DNA of 64,000 nt, taken from Tribonema minus. Its lineage: Eukaryota > Sar > Xanthophyceae > Tribonematales > Tribonemataceae. Position numbers and translations under genes: made by a program. The DNA lies in contig JAFCMP010000550.1 of the NCBI GenBank assembly GCA_017506865.1, positions 186,001 to 250,000 of the forward strand, in the 5' to 3' direction. Under the pieces are notes generated by a model, which did no database searches, was not told where the DNA came from, and worked only from the letters and a program-made list of their open reading frames with translations. Below, piece by piece: positions 24,488-34,900 of the stretch. Positions within the stretch are counted from its first letter, which is position 1; the number at the start of each line of letters is the position of its first letter.

Positions 24488-25165
24488 GGCGGGCCGCAGG
24501 CGCAGGGGCCTCTTGTTCTGAAGTCTGGTCACTTGAACATCATGCAAATGCTGGACGGCCAGCGGAGGCACACGCCGGCTCGCTGATCCAGGTCTCGGTA
24601 ATTGCGGCCTGCGCTTGTGCGGATGTGAAGACCAGACGCTGAGCAAGTACCGCAGTGGCTGAGCTGAGAGCGTTTTTTCCCAGCTTCTTCGTTGAAGTTG
24701 AATGCACTTGAAGTTTTGGGATAAGAAAAAAAAAGGTTGGTTGGCAGTTGCAATTTGTTGGGCTCATACGGACGCAGCAAACAGCATGGATCATTGACTC
24801 GATGATGCATCGATGTGACCCAGCTTGGAAATCCGAGAGCTAATGCACAAAGTGACGTCCTTTGTATGGCAAGTCACAGGGATCATCACAGTGTGTGCTT
24901 GAGGATACAAAAATGACTTTTACACCCGAGGTACAATCTGCATGCAGGTAGGTGCGCTTGCAGGCTCATCAAAAGCCGATGCTACTGAAAGGCATCACCA
25001 TTCAGCACATTGACAGGCAGCTGCCCAAAACATCACAAAAAAAATAGGAAGCGCTCACAAACACCTCAACACCAGTGCTCATTCCTCCCAGACCCTCAGG
25101 CTCGCCCCCCTCCGCTGTGGCACCGCAAGCCCCCCCCCCCCCCCCCTTCCTCCTTCCTGCCCCCT
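24488..25165. promoter_or_regulatory. Spacer upstream of the EF-hand gene, downstream of Cpn20
   Basis: This 678-base spacer lies between two minus-strand genes, so it must hold the 3' end of the Cpn20 transcript and the promoter of the EF-hand gene. A clustered TTGAAGTTGAATGC/ACTTGAAGTTTTGG motif pair sits at about 24692-24717 and a long A run at 24726-24734. No TATA box can be assigned with confidence. Confidence 0.35.
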
Positions 25166-26870
25166 CTACGCAGACCACTTGCTGAGGCAGTCCACCATGC
25201 GCACGACCGCGTAGCTCTCGCTCTCCAGCGTGATCTCAATCCCAGCGTACTCCCGGAACTTGACAAACTCCCCCGGCTGTACGTAGCACGGCGTCAGCTG
25301 CCCGTTGCTGGCGGTGCGCCCCGGGCCCACCGCGACCACCTGCCCCTCGCTCTTGAGCTCCTTCCCCGCCGTCTGAGCGCTGATGACGATGCCCGTGTCC
25401 GTGCGCCCCTCGCTGCGCGTGATCTTGACCAGCACCTGCAGTCACGGCATGAAGTGCATCATTTGCGTGGCGGCAGCGCCCGGTGAAGTATTGCACGGTA
25501 CGAGCAGCGCGACCGAACAGGCCTCCTTGGATATCTGCCTTAAATGTGCCGCTGAACGCTAAAAATAGCGCCTCGGTAGTTGACTTGGTTCAAATCAGCA
25601 TGATGTCTGACCACCCAGAAAGCCAGAGTGGGCAAAGCCTGGCGGAAGATGCCACCACTGAATTCGTTGGTGCACATGGATTCGTTCATGCAAATACAGG
25701 TTCTCTTGACTGGATGCAAGAAGTGATTTTAAGGTATATGAAATGCGCACTGCGCAGGTCATTATCTGCTCGGGCGTGGAACACTTTTTGTCCATTCGAC
25801 TGCTGTGCAGTGCAATGGAGCCTGGCTCCTCCTGGGTGTTCATATAGACTGATGCACCATGACATTATTCCACGTGAAACATGACTTTGTGGGGCTGTTG
25901 TGCAGATCAAACGCGTACGCATACAGCACGCCAATGTGCAACGAGCGCCATGTGCGAAACGTGCACTTCATACTTGAAGTAGACAGAAACGTTCTAGACC
26001 AGAATCACCAGCAGCAGCTGCGCCAGCGCACGCACCTGGTCGCGGATCATCTTGAGGTTCGCCGCCGTGGGCTTCTCCCCCTCGTACACCAGCAGCAGGT
26101 CGTCATCGGTGATCAGCGTGTGGTCCAGCCCATCGTACTTCACCTTCTTCCCGCTGTACTTCGAGTACATGACCCGCTGCCCCGGGGCCACGCACATGGG
26201 TATCAGCTCAGCGGTGTGGGGGTGAGATCGGCCCGGCCCCGTTGCCACCACCTCCCCCTCAGACGGCTTATCGATGCTCTGGTCGGGCAGAACGATGCCA
26301 CCCGTTGTGAGCGACGCCGAGTCCCGGATTTTTACGAGGATGAAGTTGGAGACGGGCTGCAGGGGTCCGCGAATGACCTTGTCATCTAGTGTGTGGACTA
26401 GTTCCGCCATGGTCAGACATGTGGGCCTGCGTGACGAGGGTGATTGGGCGTTGACAGCTAGCTGAGTGAGCGAAGCTCTGCATGTCGTCCAGCAAGGTGT
26501 CGGGCCTTGCTGTAGTGAGCATCACGCTTGGCCACACCAAGCTAGGCAAGATGGGCGACGTAGTTCACTGCAGATACACATGAGCACCACGGCTACGGCT
26601 CTTGCCCATGCGCACACTGCCAGCACACACGCGCAGCACAGTGCGTGCGTGGCCGTCGTCGCGGCTGCTCAGTTTCAGCATCAGCATCAGCACGCGCAAA
26701 GCAGGAGTACGTGCTCCCACAGCACCAGAACAGGTTTCTCACCTGCTGCTCCGTGATGCAGCTGCTGATGATGAGCGCGGTGCAAGTGCCGCCAACGAAG
26801 GCTTGGCCACAAAACATGCACACAGAGGAACCACCGCCGCTGCACACACCACGCCAAAGCCCGCCCTCAT
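25166..26870 (-). CDS. CPN20: Plastid 20-kDa-type co-chaperonin (tandem Cpn10 domains), 262 aa
   Basis: Exons: 26870-26743, 26426-26036, 25435-25166; phases agree (263 codons with stop). Two GroES/Cpn10 domains are fused head to tail: domain 1 at about residues 64-165 (SNFILVKIRDSASLTTGGIV, then PSEGEVVATGPGR) and domain 2 at about 168-262 (DQVLVKITRSEGRTDTGIVI, then SEGQVVAVGPGR). This double arrangement is known for chloroplast co-chaperonins, which cap the Cpn60 ring during folding of stromal proteins. The first exon encodes a hydrophobic N-terminus (residues 1-19) ending PLCAC, followed by FVAKPSLAALAPRSSS. This reads as a signal peptide plus a transit peptide beginning with Phe, the import signature of complex plastids. 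The start is the first ATG of that exon. It is divergent from the gene at 27018. Function is certain by family; targeting is inferred. Confidence 0.92.
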
Positions 26871-27017
26871 CGTGCTCCTTGTGCCCACGCTAGTTATACG
26901 CCTGTTGCGCCCGGCTCTGTACAGTTAGCTTCGTCGGTGCACCGTGTCCTCCAGACTTCACGAACACTGGCAGTTGAAGTTGCAGTCGACACCTGAGGTG
27001 TGGGCAACTAAGACAGG
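26871..27017. promoter_or_regulatory. Bidirectional promoter region, Cpn20 / CRM-like gene
   Basis: Only 147 bases separate the two divergent start codons, so both promoters and both 5' leaders must share or overlap this stretch. It contains a GCAGTTGAAGTTGCAG-type motif at about 26961-26977. Both flanking products have plastid-type presequences, which would fit co-regulation. Confidence 0.5.
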
Positions 27018-27497
27018 ATGAGGGCAGTTAGGTGTGCAGGTGCGGCGCTTGCCTTGGCGTGCTACAGCGAATCCGTCTGCAACGCCTTCTTGCAGCAACC
27101 CGTCCAATGGCATCGTCAACATCAGCTCGCCACCACCTTACATTGCGCACAACCTGGCGAGCGACAAGCGCCCGCTGTGGATCTCAGCCATGGACTGTCC
27201 GAAGCCACCATTGAGGAGCTGTGGAGAAAGCCTAAGAAGGAGCTGCTGAAGATAGGGCAGGGAGGCGTCACCGCTAGCCACGTGCGCTCCCTGACGGACC
27301 TGGTGCAACATCACACGATCGTCAGGGTGAAAGTCAACACCAAGGGGGCTTCCTACGAGGACTGCCTTGCGTTGGGGCAGGCGCTTGTGAGCGGAGAAGG
27401 CGAGGAGAGGGGGCTGAGGTTAGTAGGGGTCCGGCCCAGCACAAGACTGCTGCTCGTGGGAGAGGCTGCGTTTATAGACCGCTTGCCCAAGGAATAG
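27018..27497 (+). CDS. Plastid-targeted CRM/YhbY-like RNA-binding protein, 159 aa, single exon
   Basis: The C-terminal half (LWRKPKKELLKIGQGGVTAS, then HTIVRVKVNTKG) follows the YhbY/CRM fold: a loop with the G-x-x-G-V/L-T pattern, a helix, then the I-V-R-V-K-V strand. Proteins of this family bind pre-rRNA or group II introns in bacteria and plastids. The N-terminus has a hydrophobic segment (GAALALACY) ending VCNA, then FLQQPVQWHRQ, which fits a bipartite plastid signal with Phe24 at the transit start. The family match is from motif reading only; other short RNA-binding folds are possible. It is divergent from Cpn20 at 147 bases. It is one of the few intronless genes here. Confidence 0.65.
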   Translation: MRAVRCAGAALALACYSESVCNAFLQQPVQWHRQHQLATTLHCAQPGERQAPAVDLSHGLSEATIEELWRKPKKELLKIGQGGVTASHVRSLTDLVQHHTIVRVKVNTKGASYEDCLALGQALVSGEGEERGLRLVGVRPSTRLLLVGEAAFIDRLPKE

Positions 27498-28994
27498 CGT
27501 ATGAATTCACAAGTCTTTTCTATGTGTGTGCGGCAGTGAATATGATGTTAGTTTTCCTGAGTTCCCAGTCCATCAAGTTCAGCCAATGTTATCTCTTCGG
27601 TTCTCACTATCCATGCATCTGCACGTCGTGATCAGATTGGCTGTGCACTAGGTGCTGAAGCACCCATGTCACAGAGTTTTCTATCTCTGCTGCTCTCTGT
27701 TTTGTGCACCAATGGCATCACAGCAAAGTATCTCGTGGCTTCTGCTCAAAACCTTTCTTGGTGAGAATTTGGCTACGTGACTGCAACCAGGAGAATTTCA
27801 ACAGTTTTGTGTACTTTCCTCATGAGTTGCGGCAATGACAGCCAGTGAGGTCTAAGCTTCATGGCGCAGGCTGAAGCTCTGTTTGCACGTGCCTCCTTAT
27901 TGTTCGCGTTTTTTCAGTGAGTGATGTGTTTTCCGGGTTTGCTGTACACGAGTTGGCTAGTGTGAATCGTTGAGACCATGATTTGCAGCAGGAGCAAGTC
28001 ATGCCACTACAAGCAGCAGTGCATCATCGACGCACTTTCACCATCGGTTCTGGCTCGCAGCGCGCAAGGCGTGGTGTCAAGTGCAGATGTTCAGCATGGA
28101 AACATCACCTTCATCAATTTTTCACATGCTGGACCCTCAAATCTGCTCCACCCCCATGGGCAGCTTCTGCTTGAATGCAGCGATGCAGCAGTTTTTGCAA
28201 CGAATCATGGCATGCACTCGTAAATTTCCCTTGAGCCGCAAGCTTGCATATGAAGCACCCCAGCACCACCCTCACACCACTTGGCACACATTGCTACCAT
28301 GTATGACATGGTCATTCTGAGCTCCACGCAGCCATTTGCCGCACACAGGGATTTGGGCCACAGAGTGCAGAATGCACACGACAAAACCACATGGTGGCAA
28401 CGGGCTAATGCTCAAGGTATCATCTGCGCTGCTTGCTGCCAGGCTGCTTTGTGGTGCTAGTCAACAGCCTGCTGGTGGTGAACGAATTTGCGGGCCCCCA
28501 GTTGCCTATGGAGGCCGGCAGTTTTGCTGTGACAGTGGTGGGTCAAACATGTCGGAACCCATTTTTGAAATGCGCCAAACTGACGCCATCACAGTAATAC
28601 AAGCAGGCACGTATCACTCTCACTGCAGCCCTGCCCTGTCCAGAGTGCAGGAGCAAGCACTGGTAGAGAGCTGCGGCTGTTGTTCATGAGCCACATGAGT
28701 GCTTCACTATCAGCTTGTGATGACGCACAAGCAGAGTCAAATGATAGGCACATCGCCGCCGACTGATAGAGCTGCTGCACGTACGCTACTTTGAGGTATG
28801 CACGATGCCGCCAAAGCAGTAGGCATACAGGGGCAGTTGCACAGGCAAGGGGAGACAGAGAGACCAGCAGGGAAAACAGCTAATGTGTGTTGTGATTTGG
28901 GACATTGCCCACCGTGGGATGAGCAGCTGCAGTGCTGCTGACATCCATGACCCCACGCTACGCGCATTACGCCGCGCGCGTTGCGCTGCGCGCG
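27498..28994. other. Convergent intergenic region, no gene seen
   Basis: This 1.5 kb lies between the stop of the CRM-like gene (+) and the stop of TyrRS (-) and should hold both 3' UTRs and polyadenylation sites. Its GC content is visibly lower than that of the exons. Open frames (for example 28336-28689 +) are short and look random. No repeats or RNA genes were recognised. Confidence 0.5.
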
Positions 28995-31900
28995 CTACTT
29001 GGTGATCTTGTACTTCTTCACCAGCGCCAGCAGCTTGGCTGGCTCCCCAGAGCTGAAGTGGTCGCGCACTGGCTGGAGAATCTGTCGCAGAAGCACATGC
29101 GTGCGTACGCAGCGAGGTCAGACATCAACAACAGACCATGCTCGCAGACAGCATCCCAGAGGCCAGCGGCAGTGATGTAATTGCATATGGGAGAAACTGG
29201 CAGAGCCCAGGCATGTCACGAAAACAAAGCTGCTTAACTGCAACATTGAAGTACGTGGATGTGATGAAGGTGGTGGCCAGCGTTCAAGCGATGTGCTGGC
29301 GTGCACCCCTTTGACCTCAGAGCTTAGGGGCAGGGTGCATTGCAGCGTTGCAGAGTCAACAACGGCGCGCAATAGCACCAATGTTCTAAAAAACGTGATG
29401 ATCCGTTTTCATGTCATAGTCGCAGTAGACAGGGTACTCACGATACTTGAGGCGTGTGCTCGCAAGGGCACGTGAATGCCCATGAAAGCTTATTGGCGGC
29501 TGCGCTTATTACTTGTGTGGGGATCATCAGGGACACTGCATACTTTGAAGTATCGTCATTGCGCACGTGACCTGAACGTTCTAGACAGCAACTGCCATCC
29601 GGCTTGCTCGCGCCAATGAGGGGCGGGCATACTTGAAACATAGCCTCACCTTGTTGAGACTGGCCGTCGCTGCCGGTTTGAGATCGCTGGGGTGCAGCTT
29701 GCCGCTGACGTAGTCAGCCTCCAGCGCCTCGTAAGTGGTGTACACCTGGTCCCCGTCCTTGTAGGCGATGGTTATCTGCGGCGGCCAGGCACGCAAAGCC
29801 CACAATTGGTACACGCGGTCGCTGTGCGCATGATGCATGCGCTGATTTTACACGGGGTTGTCGCGTCCTTGCGACGCTGCACGTGGAAGCAACATGTAAA
29901 TGGGGGCGTAGATGCGCCCTCCGTGTGTTTCGTGTGTAGCGATTTTTCAGCGTTTACCAGCATCCGTCAGCGGTGTCATGGCGCGCATGCCCAGAGGCTG
30001 ACCGCAAACAACGCAGCCTTCTGCTACACAGTGTGCAGGAGCAGGCTGCACATTGTGTGCCGCGCATGGGCGGAATTGATGCGCACTGCTGTGGAGGCAT
30101 CCACCGCGTGCAGCGCGTTTCGAAGCACCCATGCTCGACTACCAGCCTCACCCAGCGTTGTAACAATGCTATCACAATAACATACTTCACGTCTAGACTT
30201 CAAGTCGCTCAGTCGCTGCATCGTTGCCTCAGAAGTCAGCGAGCGGCTGACTGAATCAGCAGCCTATCCCAGTCACAATTGGCAGCAGGGTGGCTGACAA
30301 AACCTGGTCCTCGCTTGCATGGCTTGTGAGTCTCTTGACGCAACCAGATGCTGCACGAGTGATTGCACAATGCTGAGCACTTGAAGTACGCGCAGTCACC
30401 TGTCCGAAGTATCCAGAGAGTATGTTCTTGCAGTAGCACGATGATTTGCACTTGAAGTATGCGCAGTCACCTGCCCAAAGTAGCCAAAGAGTATGTTCTT
30501 GCAGTAGTCCAGAACGGGGTTGGCGTCGACGATGCCTGGGGGGCAGTAGGCCTTCTTCACCTTGCGCGCCAGGTCCTCGGGCCTGCGGGCCCCCCGAGAT
30601 GATGCAATGGATGCGCGATGTCAGTGATCCAGGGGGGGCGGGGTGTTTCGTTGGCTATGTGACACGACTGACACGCAACGCCAGTGATCGTGGTGAAAGT
30701 GTTATCGGCATGTGTCATGTGCACATCGGCGCCGTCAGTGCACGCTCTTGCTCCCGGTGAGACGCGTGGCCATGCGACAAGTCAGCAGCGACCAGTTTGG
30801 CACCAGTGCTCAGCAGACAGACAGGCTCGGGCTCGGCATTGGGGCCCGCGCCGGGCCGCAGCGCCTGGTGATGCAGCAGCGCTCGACTAACAGCAGCTGC
30901 TGGAAGAGTTGTTGTGATATGCTGCAGAGCGGTAACTGTGGCAGGACACGCAGGCTGCGGTGGGACAGCATCGCTCGCCGCTGAATCGACCGTGACAAGC
31001 CTAGTGTTGGGGCGCGCGCCACGCCACTTGCACACATGCATGGTCGCATACAACATGTATGCTCATGCACCAGCGCTCGGCGATCGGTTGGCGACATGAT
31101 ACGGTCACTTCACAGCGGCACGTACGACAACACGCAGGCTGCTGAATCTGCATCGTTCAACGCACGTCGTGTTTCCCATGAAAATGACACCATTTCGTTC
31201 AGCAAGATCCCCCCCCCCCCCCCCCCTGTTGCGCTGACAACCCTCTGACCTGGCAGCTACGTGTAGCAGAACATGAGGACAATAAGTCTGTTTTTGTGAG
31301 CGCAAGGAGCACACGCGCCCACTCACATGTCTTCCATGAAGGTGGCGCTGGCCGGCTCGAACACTGCTCATCTTGATGTGCCCCCCCATGCTGCCCTTCA
31401 TACCAACAACAAAACGACTAGATCTTGATGTGCCCGCCCATGCTGCCCCCTCCATACACCTGCTTCCGAGTACTATTCAACAACAACAAAAAACCACTAC
31501 ACAAGTTCTGACAGCGCGCGCACGCACGCGCACCCACTCACGTGTCCTCCATGAATATGGCGCTGTCGGGGGCGCTCTTGCTCATCTTGACCACCCCCCC
31601 CATGCTGCCCCTCATACACCTGCTTCGAAACAACAAGAACGACTACACAAACACGACACGCGTGCGCACCCACTCACGTGTCCTCCATGAATATGGCGCT
31701 GTCAGGGTCGCTCTTGCTCATCTTGATCTGCCCCTCCTTGAGCCCCGCGAGCATGTGGTGGCTCAGTATGACGGGCTTGTGCTTGATCTTGGGGCGCGTC
31801 TGGTCGCAGTACTCACGCGCGAGCATGTTGACCTTGCGCTGGTCCAGCCCCAGCTGGCAGATGTCGGCCTTGAGGTAGAAGACGTCCGCGCACTGCATGC

Positions 31901-34900
31901 ACGGGTAGAACACCTGCAACCAGAGAGGAAGAAAGAGAGAGGGAGTACAAGCGTGTCATGAGCATCGGGAGGAGAGCGTAAGAGCGTTTCATGAGCTGGC
32001 AGATGTCGGCCTTGAGGTAGAAGACGTCCGCGCACTGCATGCACGGGTAGAACGCCTGCGACACACACGAAGAGAGAGAGAGCGTATGAGCGTGTTGTGA
32101 GTGTTTGGAAGCAGATGGGGGCTCATCAGAGAGAGAATGTGGAAAAGAGCGCAAGAGTGTGTCGTAAGGGTCGGGGAAGCGAATGGGGTGAGATGACAGA
32201 GAGAAAGAAAGGGAGCGTAAGAACATGTCGTGAGCGTCGGGGAGCGGCTGCGAGAGATCAGAGTTGACGAGAAGAGAGCACAAAAGCGTGTTGTGAGTGT
32301 CGGGGACACAAATGGGGGTTGATCGCGATCCTGGACTGCATGCAGCGGTAAAACCCCTGCAGCAGTGGCGACACGAAGAGGAGGCGCATCGTGAGTTACA
32401 GCAGCATTAGCAAACACAAGTTGAGGTGAAGATGTCCGCGCAGGTGAGACAGCTTCGGTGACAACTTAGGGTTAGGGTTAGGGTTAGCAAAGACAGGGCG
32501 CGTGTCGTGAGATAATGCCGGTGCCAAGCCCTGCCGTTATGAGGTGTGGTCAAAAGCGTCCGCGCACTGCCTGCACGGGTGAGAGGCCTGCAACGGCAAT
32601 GACGTGAGAACGACGGTGTCATGAAACACGGCAATGAATATCACACGGTCAGCTCAGGCGTTGGCGCAGTGTTCCGAAGCGTGACACGCCAGCTCAAGCA
32701 CACACTCTGTGTTAAAGTGCGCAGGATGGCAACCCTGAGCGCTGCTGCATTGCTGGGCGAGTCATCAAAGGGCGACCCTGAGCGCTGCTGCATTGCTGGG
32801 CGAGTCATCAAAGTTGATGTTGAAAACTACCCCCACACCACTGTGACACTTCAGCACCAGACGTGCCAGCTTGGGCGCTCAGACACTCTGTGTATGTTTT
32901 CGTGAAGATATCTAGGAATGGCCTGCAATTGACTTCCAGCCTACCTGAGATGTAGTGACCCTGTGTTCTGAGATTGGCGCTCAGCCAACCTGTGCATGGT
33001 GTCCTAGAGTTGAAGCAAACCTATGGCTAGGGTTGACATCCTGTGGAGGTTCGCCTACGTACATAGAGCTGAAACAACGCTGTGGTTAAGGGTGGCGTCG
33101 ACCGCCTGCGCCAGTTGTAGAAACCCTACTGTTACAGGTGGCCTTCAGCCCACCTGCGCACATTTCCCTAGACAAAGTCTGGACAAAGACTAGTGCTACC
33201 ACATGTCTAGTGGACATGTTCTAACCCTAAGGCTAGGGTTTACCTGAGCGCTGCTCATCTCCTCCGTCTCCGACCTCCCCATGATGGTGCAGCAGCGCTG
33301 TATGCGCGCCACCGTGGACAGCCGCGCAATCTCCATCACCCTGCCCCAGTACTCCGCCGGCGAGCGGTTGATCTCCTCGCTGCATGTCGGAGGCAGGCGC
33401 GTTGTGGGCAGGCGAAGCAAATGCTTACTTCAACTTCAAGCGAATGGTACCTCAAGTGAATGATGGTGCAGGAAATGAGTGGGCGTCGGCGCAAATGAGT
33501 GGGCGTCGGCGCAGGCGCGTTGGGGCATGCGAATGCTTGCAGGGAGACCTGAACCGTGTACTTCAACTTCAAGTGAACAGTACTTCAAAAGTGAATGATG
33601 GCATCACCCTCCCCCAGTACTCCGCCGGCGAGCGGTTGATCTCCTCGCTGCACGGGCGGAGCGCATCGGCGCAGGCGCGTTGTGGGCACACGCGTGCAGA
33701 TTGTACAGTGTACTTCAACTTCAAGTTAATGGTACTTTAAAGTGAATGGTGGCATCACCCTGCCCCAGTACGCCGCCAGCGAGCGGCTGATCTCCTTGCT
33801 GCACAGGAGCAGCGCGTCGGCGCAGGCGCGGGGTGGGCATACGAATGCTTGCAGGGAGACCTCAATAGTGTGCTTCAACTTCAAGTGAATGGTACTTCAA
33901 AGTGAATGAATGCTGCAGCATATGAGTGATAAGTGGACAGTGTACTTCATTTTCAAATCAATGGTACCTTCAAAGTGATGGCATCAGTGCAAGCCCTACA
34001 ACATGGCCGTGTGCTTCAACTTCATGTGATGGGTCCTTCAAAGCGACTAAGAGTATTAGTGCAGGCGCATTGTGAGCATGCGAATGCTTGCAAGGAGACC
34101 TGAACGGTGTACTTCAACTTCAATTGAATGATAATTCAAAGCGGATGATGGTGCACGACGTGGGTGACAGTGACACGGCGCCCGGGCCCAGTACCCTGTC
34201 AGTGCGCAGTTGATCTCGTCACTGCGCACGTAGCACATGCGCGCACGGTGTGGTACTGCTGCAGTGTGCACTAGTGTGCAAACGTTGGCTGCCCATCTCC
34301 TTCTTAAAGTTATACACTCGTAATATACTCTTAGTACTCCGCAGGTGTCCAAGCAGGCCTCAGCCTTTCAAAACACAGCCGCTACATGTCGGCATCAGCA
34401 TCACGACGCAGGCAGGCTGACAACACGCTAGGGTTTTAAGGAGAAAGCGGATGAGTGCTGTAACATGCCACCCTGCACAGGCCTCAAGCCCACTCCAAGA
34501 GAAAATTGCCAAGGCTGGCGTGACTGCCAAGGGAGACCTTGCTGTGGTGAAAAGGTTCTCAGCAGGCTGTGCCAGCAGCACTTGAAGTTTGCGAGGAGCC
34601 AAGAGCCTAACTACAGCAGAGGGCGATGATGATCAGTGATGGTGCACCGCTGATCACTGCCGCCGCTGCGTGTGTCGCATTCAGCGATGATGCACCAAAA
34701 AGCGGGCGCCAGCGAACTTTCTGCAGCACGCCTGTTTGCCTGCCCTTGCCGCGCTGTGGACATGTGCTTTGCGTGCATGCTCCGCCAATGTACACTTTCA
34801 ATTTGAGTGCTGTTTCAAGAGCCATAGCTCTGTCATGTATTCATCAACATCATTGTGTCAAACAGCACGGTGGCCATCTGTATTGCCTCAGTCTGATCTG

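Noticed and set aside
31201..31250. Poly-C tracts as possible sequencing artefacts marking contig joins
   Set aside because: They lie within introns whose flanking exons join in phase, so no join error is needed, though run lengths may be inaccurate.
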